NCBI RefSeq assembly: GCF_047238105.1
Contig: NZ_JBDFMD010000001.1
Span: 5,270,001-5,334,000, forward strand
Direction: 5' to 3'
DNA length: 64,000 nucleotides
Source of the DNA: Paenibacillus_D sp047238105
GTDB lineage: Bacteria > Bacillota > Bacilli > Paenibacillales > Paenibacillaceae
A program made the position numbers and the translations under genes. Below, piece after piece: positions 36,419-44,978 of the stretch. Numbering within the stretch: position 1 is the stretch's first letter; every line of letters begins with the position of its first letter. The notes under the pieces are model-generated. The model was given only the letters and a program-made list of their open reading frames with translations. It was not told where the DNA came from and searched no databases.

Positions 36419-38794
36419 ATGAGTATCCGGTTTGGTAGACCTGCAGTATATTGGACGGAAGCGCTTCCGGTGGGCAACGGCAGGATGGGAGCGATGGTGT
36501 TCGGCGGAGTGGAAAGCGAGCGCATCCAGCTCAATGAAGATACATTGTGGTCGGGGAGTCTGAAGGATTGGAACAATCCCCGCGCCAGGGAAGTGCTGCC
36601 GCAGCTCAGGGAAGCGCTGCGCAGAGAAGATTATGCGGCTGCCGATGCGCTCGGCAAGGAGATGATGGGGCCCTATACGCAGTCCTATCTGCCGCTGGGC
36701 GACTTGCAGCTGACGATGGAGCATGGCAATAAGTATCATACCTATACCAGAAGCCTGGATCTGGCGACAGGAGTTGTCAGCGTAGCCTATCAGGTTGGCG
36801 ATACGGAATATAAGCGGGAGGTGTGGGCGTCGCATCCGGCTCAGGTCATCGCGATCCGTTTGACCTCGAGTGACCCGGGACGACTTAGCTTCCGTGCCCG
36901 GCTCTCGAGTGTGCTCCGTTACTATGCGGCCGGTGCGGGGGAAGGGAGCTGCGCGATCAGCGGCATCGCACCGGAGCAGGTATGGCCCAGCTATTGCAAC
37001 AAGGCGGAGCCCGTCATCTATGGTGATCCGGAGACGACGGAGGCGCTGAGGTTCCATGCGCGGCTGGCCGTCGTGCAGGAAGGCGGCAGCTTAACTTATA
37101 CGCCGGACGGCGTGTCCGTCCAGGGGGCGACGAGTGCGGTGCTGTACATCGGTGCCGCGACGTCGTTTGATCCGGCAGCCGGAGCGGGCAGCCGTGACCG
37201 CGATCCCGCTGTGCTCACAGCCGGCGCGATCCAGGGTGTGCTGGGCAAGGCCTATGCCGACCTCCGAGCCGACCACATCGCCGACCATAGGTCATTGTAT
37301 GACCGGGTATCGCTGCATCTGGGCGAGAGCCGGGCGCCGCAAGAGATGGATACCGACAAGCGGATTGCAGAGCTGGGCAGCAGCGATCCGGGACTGGTGG
37401 AGCTGCTGTTCAATTATGGCCGCTACCTGATGATAGCCAGCTCGCGGCCGGGCAGCCGTCCTGCGAACCTGCAGGGGATCTGGAACGAAGAGACGCGTGC
37501 GCCGTGGAGCAGCAACTACACGTTGAATATCAATGCGCAGATGAACTATTGGCCGGTCGAGAGCTGCAATATCGCGGAGCTGCATGAACCGATGCTGGCC
37601 TTTATCGAACGTCTGGCAGTCAATGGGCGCGAGACGGCTAGAATTAACTACGGGGCCCGGGGCTGGGTCGCCCATCACAACTCCGACTTGTGGGGGCAGA
37701 CCGCCCCGGTGGGCGACTTCGGCGACGGCGATCCGGTCTGGGCGCTGTGGCAGATGGGCGGCGTCTGGTTGACCCAGCACATGTGGGAGCATTATTCCTT
37801 TGGCGGGGACCGTGAGTTCCTGCGTGAACGGGCATACCCTGTGATGAAGGAAGCCGCGCTGTTTTGTCTGGATTGGCTCTATGAGGATGAAGGCGGCCAG
37901 CTGATCACCGGCCCTTCGACGTCGCCGGAGATGAAGTTCGTCGTGGAGGGCAGCCGCTATGCGGTTAGCAGCGCAGCGACGATGGATCTGGTGCTGGTCG
38001 CCGAACTCTTCGACAACTGTATGGAGGCGGCAGACATCCTTGGTGTCGATGAAGCGTTCCGTGAGGAACTGGCCGCTGCGAGGCGCCGTCTGCATCCGTT
38101 CCAGATTGGCCGGCATGGCCAGCTCCAGGAATGGTCGCAGGACTTCGAAGAAGAAGATGTGCATCATCGTCATGTCTCGCATCTGGCAGGCGTCTATCCG
38201 GGCCGGCTGTTCACGGCGGAGACGACACCGGAGCTGTTCGCGGCCGCCCGGCAGTCGCTGGAGCGCAGAGGCGATGAAGGGACGGGCTGGAGTCTGGGCT
38301 GGAAGGTCGGACTGTGGGCGCGATTCGGCGACGGCAATCGGGCGGAGCGGCTGATCGCCAATCTGCTCCGGCTCGTCCGCAGCGATCAAGGCAACAACGA
38401 GCGCGGGGGCGTCTATGCCAATCTGTTCGATGCGCATCCGCCGTTCCAGATCGACGGCAACTTTGCGGCGACGGCAGGCATCGCGGAGATGCTGCTGCAG
38501 TCGCACCAAGGGTATCTGGAATTTCTGCCGGCGCTGCCGGACCGGTGGTCCACCGGTTCGGTACAGGGATTGCGGGCCCGGGGCGGCATCGAAGTGTCGA
38601 TCGCTTGGCGGGACGGCCGCTTGACCGACGTGCATCTAACGTCGGATGTGGGACAGGCGTGCAGCTTCAAAGCGACGGATAAGCCGGTGCGGATCGCCGC
38701 CGGGGATGACGCGGTAGACTGGCAGGGAGGAAGCGAAGGCCTGAGCAGCTTCGCCATGCAAGCCGGGGTGCGTTATCATCTGCAGTACCGGTAG
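36419..38794 (+). CDS. Glycoside hydrolase family 95 (alpha-L-fucosidase/galactosidase)
   Basis: Inverting enzyme that removes alpha-1,2-linked L-fucose or L-galactose from glycans. 791 residues with the family start (PVGNGRMGAMVFGGVESERIQLNEDTLWSG) and the catalytic-region motifs NINAQMNYWPVE (paired Asn), TGPSTSPEMKF (general acid Glu) and FQIDGNFAATAGIAEML (Asp). No signal peptide, so it works on imported oligosaccharides. GGAGGTAAGACG precedes the ATG. It stands alone, away from the ABC operons, but fits the glycan theme. Confidence 0.93.
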   Translation: MSIRFGRPAVYWTEALPVGNGRMGAMVFGGVESERIQLNEDTLWSGSLKDWNNPRAREVLPQLREALRREDYAAADALGKEMMGPYTQSYLPLGDLQLTMEHGNKYHTYTRSLDLATGVVSVAYQVGDTEYKREVWASHPAQVIAIRLTSSDPGRLSFRARLSSVLRYYAAGAGEGSCAISGIAPEQVWPSYCNKAEPVIYGDPETTEALRFHARLAVVQEGGSLTYTPDGVSVQGATSAVLYIGAATSFDPAAGAGSRDRDPAVLTAGAIQGVLGKAYADLRADHIADHRSLYDRVSLHLGESRAPQEMDTDKRIAELGSSDPGLVELLFNYGRYLMIASSRPGSRPANLQGIWNEETRAPWSSNYTLNINAQMNYWPVESCNIAELHEPMLAFIERLAVNGRETARINYGARGWVAHHNSDLWGQTAPVGDFGDGDPVWALWQMGGVWLTQHMWEHYSFGGDREFLRERAYPVMKEAALFCLDWLYEDEGGQLITGPSTSPEMKFVVEGSRYAVSSAATMDLVLVAELFDNCMEAADILGVDEAFREELAAARRRLHPFQIGRHGQLQEWSQDFEEEDVHHRHVSHLAGVYPGRLFTAETTPELFAAARQSLERRGDEGTGWSLGWKVGLWARFGDGNRAERLIANLLRLVRSDQGNNERGGVYANLFDAHPPFQIDGNFAATAGIAEMLLQSHQGYLEFLPALPDRWSTGSVQGLRARGGIEVSIAWRDGRLTDVHLTSDVGQACSFKATDKPVRIAAGDDAVDWQGGSEGLSSFAMQAGVRYHLQYR

Positions 38795-38945
38795 GACGGA
38801 GGCCGCAACGTGTGGCATGCCGACAATTGCCCCATGACCGGGTCCTGCAAGTAAAATGGTCTTAGGGACGTCTGAAGGGCCCTCCCGTGGCGCGCCCTGG
38901 CGCAACCAAAGCAAATTTGCGTCAATGTCCAGACTTTCTCGTACA

Positions 38946-38988
38946 AAAGGCCCTCAGTCACCACGCTAACGTGGAGATGAGGGCCTTT
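38946..38988 (+). terminator. Cruciform-like terminator after GH95
   Basis: AAAGGCCCTCA and TGAGGGCCTTT flank an inner CCACG/CGTGG hairpin. It is about 150 bases after the stop codon; no gene was recognised between. Confidence 0.75.
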
Positions 38989-39045
38989 CGTGTGTTCACC
39001 TTCAACTTGTTGAAAAACATGCAAGGAGGCCAAGGTGCTCGGGGG

Positions 39046-39180
39046 AGCGGCAGAAAGGGTCGTTGCAGCTGAGCGCACCAGCCATTTCCGGACAATAGCG
39101 GCAGAAAGGGTCGTTGCAGCTGAGTGCACCGGCCATTTCCGGACAATAGCGGCAGAAAAGGTCGTTGCAGCTGAGTGCAC
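39046..39180. repeat. Three tandem 51-bp repeats
   Basis: AGCGGCAGAAAGGGTCGTTGCAGCTGA-type units start at 39046, 39097 and 39148, exactly 51 bases apart. They are more than 90% alike where complete. A single related copy (AGCGGCAGAAAGGGCCGCTGCGGGC) is at 55417. They fill the gap between GH95 and the FhuF-like gene. Confidence 0.85.
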
Positions 39181-39243
39181 TATCATCGGTCGTCAATAAA
39201 GCTAGGCGAAAGACGTTTATCAACAGGCTGAGCTTAGCGGTAC

Positions 39244-40014
39244 TCACCGCATGGTCGGCAGCGGGCACTTCCTGCAGTATTCCTCGGACATCTCATAATA
39301 GAAGCAACATGTCCGCCGGGTAGCATCCGCAGCCATCCCGAGATCATCGCAGGAAGACCCGGGGATGAAGCGTGCGAAGGGGTGGCGGCGCTCGCCATAC
39401 AGATCCGGCGAAGCCTCATGCAGCAAATACATGGCATCGTCTAACCCATGCACAGTATCCCCCAGACTATGAGCATAGAGCGGTGCGAGCCGGACGAAGA
39501 CGTTCTCCCAGAGGACGGCGATCGGTACCTTGGCCGTCTCCGACAGGGAGCGCAGCAGCGGGGTCAGATGGCCCGCAAACAATTGCTGCAGCCGCTCCTC
39601 GCGCCAGACGTCGCGTCCCTCCAGGCCGGGACAGCTGACCTGCACGTCCGTCAGCGCCAGATCGGGAAAGCGTGTCCGCCCGGGTTCATGGTCAGGGTCT
39701 GGCGTAATGAGCAGACATTGATCCAGCTCAGGCAGCAGCGCCTTGCCGAATTTGGTCATCGCGTAAGCCGCAGGGGCAGCCAGCAGATAGGCATAGCGCT
39801 TGGCCAGCATCGATGCCGCCACCCGGCGGGACGGCGCGCCGATATACCGGGCCATCCAGTCCAGATACGCTGCGCACGTCTGCGCATCCAAGAGCTCGCT
39901 CACGGCGATAGAGCGAATCATCGGCCGGGTGGTATCAGCCAGTGTCAGACCGAAGCCGTCGGAGAGCTCCCGCCACTCCTCAGGGGTCAGCATTATCCTA
40001 AGATCATGCCTCAT
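39244..40014 (-). CDS. FhuF-like ferric siderophore reductase
   Basis: Cytoplasmic [2Fe-2S] protein that releases iron from siderophores. The mark of the family is the C-terminal CC-x10-C-x2-C pattern (TCCFYYEMSEEYCRKCP). 256 residues, family length. The ATG at 40014 overlaps the end of the upstream binding-protein gene; ATG 39993 is an alternative with a poor ribosome site. It is the last gene of the iron locus and so likely under the same Fur-controlled promoter. Confidence 0.82.
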   Translation of the reverse strand: MRHDLRIMLTPEEWRELSDGFGLTLADTTRPMIRSIAVSELLDAQTCAAYLDWMARYIGAPSRRVAASMLAKRYAYLLAAPAAYAMTKFGKALLPELDQCLLITPDPDHEPGRTRFPDLALTDVQVSCPGLEGRDVWREERLQQLFAGHLTPLLRSLSETAKVPIAVLWENVFVRLAPLYAHSLGDTVHGLDDAMYLLHEASPDLYGERRHPFARFIPGSSCDDLGMAADATRRTCCFYYEMSEEYCRKCPLPTMR

Positions 40015-41023
40015 CCAGCAATAGCTCCGCGATCTCATCGACGATCAGATCGATCGCAATCGGGCCATAGTAAGCGATCCACTGCGTCGTATCGACGGTA
40101 TAGACCTGATCCTGCTGAACCGCCTTTAGCGATTTCCATACCTCTGTATCCTGCACACCGTCGACATCCTCCTGGAACATGGCGTTGGTCAGCAGGAAGT
40201 AATGATCGGCATCCACATCCGGCAGCGTCTCCAGCGAGATCTGATACGAGTCATCCTGTTCCGCAAGGACCGGCGGCAGATTCAACCCCAGGTCATTGTA
40301 GAGAATCGCACCTGTCCGGTGGCCTGGCGGATGGACGCGGATGGCGCCGTCACGGGGCCGGATCAGCGCGACGGTCTCATCCCCGAGCCGGGCAGCGAAC
40401 GCCTCCCTCAGCTGGGCGGTTTTCTCTTCGTAAGCCGTCAGCAGCTCCTGAGCCTCTTGCTCTTTCTCCATAATTTTGCCCATCGTGTCTAGTGTATCCC
40501 GCCAGTCCTCATCGAAGTCCAGCATCAGCGTCGGCGCGATCTTGCTGAACTGCTCGTAGAACTGCTCCTGGAATCCCGTACATAGGATCAGATCCGGATC
40601 CATCTCCAGGATCGCTTCCATATTGGGCTCGTCACGGGTGCCCAGCACCTTGACATCCGACAGCTTGTCCATCAGATATTCGGGGAAATCGGTGTCGGAG
40701 CCTGCCGAGGTTACGCTGCCGATTGGCTTCTCATCAAGAGCGACAAGTTGATCAGCAAACTTGTTGTCGAGCACGACGATGCGTACCGGTTTTTGCTCCA
40801 GGGTAAAATCGCCTCTCAGGTCCTTGATGGTCAGCGGGTAACTGCTCTGGGTACTCTGTGAGTTGGCAGCGCCGTTAGCTGTATTCTGCGTCGCTGCATT
40901 AGCAGGCGTATTGCCGCTGTTCTGGTTGGCCGCATTAGGGCCGCTATTGGAACAAGCTCCGATAATCAACATCAAGCTCAACAATAAACTGACTGCAAGT
41001 GTCCCCTTTGTTCTTCTAACCAA
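40004..41023 (-). CDS. Likely independent siderophore-binding lipoprotein (internal start)
   Basis: Alternative product of the same frame. TTG at 41023 lies ten bases after a strong CGGAGGAGAG site and begins a normal lipoprotein (VRRTKGTLAVSLLLSLMLI then GAC), 339 residues, the usual length for FhuD/FecB-like binding proteins. Its own Fur-box promoter lies directly upstream. It would capture ferric siderophore outside the cell; the partner permease genes are not in this window. Confidence 0.7.
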   Translation of the reverse strand: MVRRTKGTLAVSLLLSLMLIIGACSNSGPNAANQNSGNTPANAATQNTANGAANSQSTQSSYPLTIKDLRGDFTLEQKPVRIVVLDNKFADQLVALDEKPIGSVTSAGSDTDFPEYLMDKLSDVKVLGTRDEPNMEAILEMDPDLILCTGFQEQFYEQFSKIAPTLMLDFDEDWRDTLDTMGKIMEKEQEAQELLTAYEEKTAQLREAFAARLGDETVALIRPRDGAIRVHPPGHRTGAILYNDLGLNLPPVLAEQDDSYQISLETLPDVDADHYFLLTNAMFQEDVDGVQDTEVWKSLKAVQQDQVYTVDTTQWIAYYGPIAIDLIVDEIAELLLDEA

Positions 41024-41977
41024 TGGTGTCTCTCCTCCGTTTGTGTATTGATAATGATTTTCATGATCAATTACACTATACGGAAGATCTCGAATCGCTC
41101 CAATGGGGGAGGGCGACATCATGGATGGACTTCTGCGACATTCGGCACGATATTGCATGGGCGAGAGACCGGTATGCTTCTTGAAAGCACGGCTAAAATA
41201 GTAACTGTCAGCATATCCGACGGCTTCGGCAATCTCGCGAATCGGCGCGCCTGTCGAACTAAGCAGCGACTGGGCATGCTGCATCCGGATCTGAGTGACA
41301 TACTCCATCGGTCCGGTCCGCAGTCTCGCTTTGAACTGCCGCTGCAGCTGTCTGGCACCGTACTGGAGATGCGAAGCCAACTCCTGCAGGCTGATCGGCT
41401 CGGCATAATGCTCTTCGATATAGAGCATCGCCTGCCTGACGGGATCGGGCCGGTGACGAGTCGTCTCACCTGCTTCTTGAAGCTGTTGGAGCAGTTCGTA
41501 GATCCACTGGTGGAAAAGGGCGCGTACATGAAATCGCTCCAGCGAGAGGCCGCTTTGCCAATGCTCATACATCTGCTTCATCCGGGTATACAGCTGCAGG
41601 GGCCGCAGCGGTGCCAAACCATACTGAGTGCAGAAAGGGTTATCCTCCCGGTACATCCGGAGCAGCTCTTGCCGGGCAGGCGTCACAAGTACGGCTTTAT
41701 AATAGAGAACATAATAAACGCCGCGACCGCCCGTGCCGCTTATGGACAAGGAGGCACCTTTGCCAGCATGGCAAACATACCCTTCGGCGGCATCATGCGT
41801 GTGGCCGTCGATGACGATCCTCGCAGAGCCGTCTGCCATCAGCACGAACGTATTGGCGGGCAACCGGGAGATGCGCGTGCATCCGTCCGGCCCGATCGGC
41901 GATCTCCGGATGTCCAGCACCCGGATCGCACAGTGGTTCCATAACGGCAGTTGATCCATCACGGTCAAGTTATTCAC
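40004..41977 (-). CDS. AraC regulator fused in frame to a siderophore-binding lipoprotein
   Basis: One open frame of 657 codons joins two complete proteins. Residues about 1-285 are an AraC regulator with two helix-turn-helix motifs (ISLQELASHLQYGARQLQRQ, IREIAEAVGYADSYYFSRAF). About 286-318 is linker encoded by DNA that carries a Fur box and promoter. From 319 comes a full lipoprotein signal peptide with lipobox IIGAC (Cys342), a Ser/Asn/Gln-rich spacer, and an iron-siderophore binding domain (about 380-657). The family fusion Btr/YbbB of B. subtilis has AraC plus binding domain but no signal peptide between. Read-through after loss of the regulator's stop codon is the simplest reading. The start codon is GTG 41977 or TTG 41968. 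Confidence 0.8.
   Translation of the reverse strand: MNNLTVMDQLPLWNHCAIRVLDIRRSPIGPDGCTRISRLPANTFVLMADGSARIVIDGHTHDAAEGYVCHAGKGASLSISGTGGRGVYYVLYYKAVLVTPARQELLRMYREDNPFCTQYGLAPLRPLQLYTRMKQMYEHWQSGLSLERFHVRALFHQWIYELLQQLQEAGETTRHRPDPVRQAMLYIEEHYAEPISLQELASHLQYGARQLQRQFKARLRTGPMEYVTQIRMQHAQSLLSSTGAPIREIAEAVGYADSYYFSRAFKKHTGLSPMQYRAECRRSPSMMSPSPIGAIRDLPYSVIDHENHYQYTNGGETPLVRRTKGTLAVSLLLSLMLIIGACSNSGPNAANQNSGNTPANAATQNTANGAANSQSTQSSYPLTIKDLRGDFTLEQKPVRIVVLDNKFADQLVALDEKPIGSVTSAGSDTDFPEYLMDKLSDVKVLGTRDEPNMEAILEMDPDLILCTGFQEQFYEQFSKIAPTLMLDFDEDWRDTLDTMGKIMEKEQEAQELLTAYEEKTAQLREAFAARLGDETVALIRPRDGAIRVHPPGHRTGAILYNDLGLNLPPVLAEQDDSYQISLETLPDVDADHYFLLTNAMFQEDVDGVQDTEVWKSLKAVQQDQVYTVDTTQWIAYYGPIAIDLIVDEIAELLLDEA
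41050..41103 (-). promoter_or_regulatory. Fur box and promoter inside the AraC reading frame
   Basis: GATAATGATTTTCATGATC at 41050-41068 matches 16 of 19 positions of the Fur consensus. On the minus strand TTGGAG (41103-41098) and TATAGT (41080-41075) are 17 bases apart, placing the start point at the edge of the Fur box, where bound Fur would block transcription. The box is translated as DHENHY in the fused frame. Confidence 0.8.
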
Positions 41978-42185
41978 CTTCCAAGCAGGTTGCTCTGTTT
42001 AAAAGTGATTATAGCAGGATTGTTTTCAGGTGGAAAGCGTCAGCAGTTGGCAGGCAAGCAACTGGTTATGGAGCGCAACTAGCGCTCTCTGGCCGCTGGT
42101 GGTACCACAGGTTGGCGTACCCGAGCTTGGATTTACTTGACTGCGAAGTGCATGATACCATTGAAGCCAGAAAGGAGCGGATGAG
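41978..42185. other. Intergenic region with small palindromes
   Basis: Divergent gap between the AraC fusion and the Gfo/Idh/MocA gene. Contains a GAGCGC-AACTA-GCGCTC hairpin (42071-42087) and a GTGGTACCAC palindrome (centre about 42103). No gene recognised. Confidence 0.4.
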
Positions 42186-43103
42186 ATGACGATGAAGATA
42201 GGCATGATCGGTCTGGATACTTCGCATGTCCAGATCTTCGCTGACATGCTGCATAACCCCGAGCATCCGTATCATATCCCCGGCGGCCGCGTCGTTGCGG
42301 CGTATCCGGGAGGCTCCCCGGATTTCGGGCTCAGTATCACCCGGGTAGAGAGCTATACCAAGCTACTGGTCGGAGAGGGCGTGGAGATCGTGGACAGCCC
42401 GGCTGAAGTGGCGCGCCTGGTCGATGCCGTGATGCTGGAGTCGGTGGATGGCCGCGTCCATCTGGCCCAGTTCCGGGAGATCGCGCCGCACAGCAAGCTG
42501 GTGTTCGTCGACAAGCCTTTCGCAGTGACGGGCAGCGATGCGGAGGAGATCGCCTGGCTCGCCGAGAAGCATGGCGTGACGGTGATGAGCAGCTCTTCGC
42601 TCCGCTATGCTCAAGGACTGGAGAATCTGCTCGCCTATACGGAGGAAGGGCCGATCCTGGGCGTTGACTGTGCGGGACCGCTGCCGTTGGAGCCGACGCA
42701 GCCGGGGCTGTTCTGGTATGGCATCCACTGCGTGGAGATGCTTTACCGGGTGCTGGGGAGCGGCTGTGTGAGCGTCCAGGCTGCAGCCACGGTGCAGCAT
42801 GACGTCATTACCGGTATGTGGCAGGATGGCCGGATCGGCACGATCCGGGGCAACCGGGCGGGCAATGGCCGCTTCGGCATCACGGTGCACCGCGAGCAGC
42901 GGAGCCGCTTCGTCGACCTGATGGAGCACCCGAAGCCGTATTATGCCAGCCTGCTGGAGCAGGTGATGGCGATGTTCGAGACGGGTGAGCCAGGCGTGCC
43001 GGTCAGGGAGACGGTCGAGATCGTCCGCTTCATCGAGGCGGCCAACCGCTCGCGCGAGACGGGCCAGACGGTTCGCCTGGACGAGGTTCGTTCGGCGGTG
43101 TAG
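42186..43103 (+). CDS. Gfo/Idh/MocA family oxidoreductase
   Basis: NAD(P)-dependent sugar oxidoreductase family. Rossmann start MKIGMIGLDTSHVQIF and the catalytic-type Lys in VFVDKPFAVTGSDAEE are visible; the C-terminal domain follows over 305 residues. The usual GxGxxG is replaced by GLDTSH, as in a subgroup that may not use cofactor in the standard way (inference). AAAGGAG precedes the ATG. Its end borders a repeat array. Substrate unknown. Confidence 0.85.
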   Translation: MTMKIGMIGLDTSHVQIFADMLHNPEHPYHIPGGRVVAAYPGGSPDFGLSITRVESYTKLLVGEGVEIVDSPAEVARLVDAVMLESVDGRVHLAQFREIAPHSKLVFVDKPFAVTGSDAEEIAWLAEKHGVTVMSSSSLRYAQGLENLLAYTEEGPILGVDCAGPLPLEPTQPGLFWYGIHCVEMLYRVLGSGCVSVQAAATVQHDVITGMWQDGRIGTIRGNRAGNGRFGITVHREQRSRFVDLMEHPKPYYASLLEQVMAMFETGEPGVPVRETVEIVRFIEAANRSRETGQTVRLDEVRSAV

Positions 43104-43116
43104 CCAGAGTATAGAA

Positions 43117-43296
43117 CTAAAAAGTAGCATTGGAGCGAAGGAAGGAGGGCGCTTTGGCGGTGCAGATCTAAAAAGTAGCATTGGAGCGAAGGAAGGAGGG
43201 CGCTTTTCTCCCTTACAGCGTCGCAGTCGGCGCTCCGCCGCGCTCAAGCGAGCGCACTTTCTCCCCTTACAGCGCGACAGTCGGCGATCAACCTCG
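43117..43296. repeat. Repeat block with 51-54-bp step, two sub-types
   Basis: Two near-identical units (CTAAAAAGTAGCATTGGAGC...) start at 43117 and 43168, exactly 51 bases apart. They are followed by two units with CCTTACAGCG at 43211 and 43265 (54 apart). The latter two match, in reverse complement, the 51-bp unit of the array at 54751 (TCTCCCTTACAGCG...AGTCGGCG against TTCCCTTAGAGCG...AGTCGGCG). No gene lies within. Confidence 0.75.
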
Positions 43297-43332
43297 TTCC
43301 AGCGTTATAGGCGATGGTGCACTTGATGTGGT

Positions 43333-43602
43333 ATGTCTGTACCTTTGCAGGATGTGACGGTGAGCTATTCGTTCAACAACCTTGCTTCCAGGCAGACGGA
43401 AGGCGAGTACACTTCTTTCATGTACGGGATTATGCATGATGATGTTATCGACAAACTGAAGATTCAATACAAAGGTAAACCGTTCGCAGCCGCGACGATT
43501 GTCGATACTCCGAAAGGACGGATATGGTACTGTCTATCTGACGAGCCCGTGAACAATAAGACAGGAAGCGACAAGGTGTGCTATACTGTAGCCATGTTTT
43601 AA
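43333..43602 (+). CDS. Small hypothetical protein, possibly a C-terminal fragment
   Basis: 89 residues, not recognised with certainty. The sequence GRIWYCLSDEPVN near the end recalls the C-terminus of larger hypothetical Paenibacillus proteins, and the start abuts a repeat array without a good ribosome site. It may be the remains of a longer gene. No signal peptide or membrane segment. It is followed 19 bases later by the histidine kinase. Confidence 0.45.
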   Translation: MSVPLQDVTVSYSFNNLASRQTEGEYTSFMYGIMHDDVIDKLKIQYKGKPFAAATIVDTPKGRIWYCLSDEPVNNKTGSDKVCYTVAMF

Positions 43603-43621
43603 GATAAGGGAGGCATAGGTT

Positions 43622-44854
43622 GTGCTCAAAACAGGCTATATTGATGTGCTGTCGATCGTTTCGCGCAAGGTGTATGATTCTGCAGCTCATCTGATCGAGA
43701 CAGCCAGCAGTCTGATCCCTGCCAATACATTTTGCATTGCCAATCTGGATCCGGATAACACTAAGGTGATCAAAGCGTTCAACAGGGACAAGATGATGCT
43801 CGGCGAAGGACTGGTCGTCGCCAACGAAGAATCATACTGTGCCCTCGTGACTGAACATAGCCAAGGCCCGCTCGTCATTGATAATAATCTGACGCATCCG
43901 TTGACCAAGGATATGGATGCTACTCAGTTTGTCGGCGGCTGTTCCTTTCTCGGCGTGCCGATCCGGGATGAAAAAGGAGAGCTGTACGGCTCGCTGTGCG
44001 CATTTGACCACGAGTTCTACTCTTATGAACAGAAGGACGTCGATCTGCTGCTCGCTTTATCAGACTTCTTCACAAGGCTGCTGGAGATGGAGTATGCGAT
44101 GCAGCAGCTTCGCATGGCCGAGGAGAAGATGGCCAAGCAGATGGAGGAGAAGGCCAATCTGCTAGCCGTGCTCAGCCATGAGATCCGGACGCCGATGAAT
44201 GGCATCATCGGCATGACAAGCCTGCTTCAATCGACTGATCTGAAGGAGGATCAGAAGATGTATGTCGATGTGATCGAGACGAGCAGCTCGAGCTTGCTCT
44301 CGATGATGGATCAGATCCTGACCTACTCCAAGATGGAGGCCGAGACGATCGAGCTGTCTGATCACCCGTTCCGGTTGAACGAATTGGTCGAGTACATCCA
44401 TACGTTGTTTGCGCCAGAGGCAGAGCGCAAGGGGCTGCAATTCATTGCAGAGCTCGAGTCTGATCTCCAACTGGTTGGAGACAGCAATAAGCTGCGTCAG
44501 ATCCTGATCAACCTAATCGGCAACGCGTTGAAATTTACGGCCCAAGGCCAGATCAAACTGACAGTGCGTGCTGTTCCAGCCGAAGGAGACACCGTTGTTA
44601 TCAACTGCGAAGTCAGAGACACCGGTATCGGGATTCCGGAAGATCGGCGGGAGCTGCTGTTCCGATCCTTCTCGCAGGTTCATGATGATAAGGCATCGGG
44701 TAAATACGGCGGCGCCGGTCTCGGGCTGTCGATCTGCAAACAGCTCGCGGAACGGATGAACGGCGATGTATGGTTGATGGATTCCGGCCCGGACGGCAGC
44801 TGCTTTGCATGCCAGATCGTCGTGAGGCAGGGACAGACAGCCGCGCAAGTATAA
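43622..44854 (+). CDS. GAF-domain sensor histidine kinase (orphan)
   Basis: Cytoplasmic sensor kinase, 410 residues. An N-terminal GAF domain (about 5-155; SFLGVPIRDEKGELYGSLCAFDHEF), a short coiled coil, a HisKA dimerisation domain with the phospho-accepting His186 (LSHEIRTPMNGIIG), and a HATPase with N-box NLIGNALKF, G1 DTGIGI and G2 GGAGLGLSIC. No membrane segment, receiver domain or adjacent response regulator, so the partner is encoded elsewhere. GGGAGGC precedes the GTG start. GAF ligand unknown. Confidence 0.9.
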   Translation: MLKTGYIDVLSIVSRKVYDSAAHLIETASSLIPANTFCIANLDPDNTKVIKAFNRDKMMLGEGLVVANEESYCALVTEHSQGPLVIDNNLTHPLTKDMDATQFVGGCSFLGVPIRDEKGELYGSLCAFDHEFYSYEQKDVDLLLALSDFFTRLLEMEYAMQQLRMAEEKMAKQMEEKANLLAVLSHEIRTPMNGIIGMTSLLQSTDLKEDQKMYVDVIETSSSSLLSMMDQILTYSKMEAETIELSDHPFRLNELVEYIHTLFAPEAERKGLQFIAELESDLQLVGDSNKLRQILINLIGNALKFTAQGQIKLTVRAVPAEGDTVVINCEVRDTGIGIPEDRRELLFRSFSQVHDDKASGKYGGAGLGLSICKQLAERMNGDVWLMDSGPDGSCFACQIVVRQGQTAAQV

Positions 44855-44867
44855 CGAATAAAATAGT

Positions 44868-44906
44868 AGAGACCTAAAGGGCTGCAGCCTGGCAGGTCTC
44901 TTTTTT
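44868..44906 (+). terminator. Terminator of the histidine kinase gene
   Basis: AGAGACCT and AGGTCTCT form the stem; six T follow. Confidence 0.88.
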
Positions 44907-44978
44907 GTTTCACTGATGACTGGAAGATTTGATATACTAGGAACAATTGGAAAAAAGCTTGATACACTGGGGGTTACT

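Noticed and set aside
42096..42110. T-box-like GGTGGTACCAC sequence
   Set aside because: No specifier hairpin or antiterminator partner, and the next gene is not a tRNA synthetase or amino-acid gene; it is a simple palindrome.
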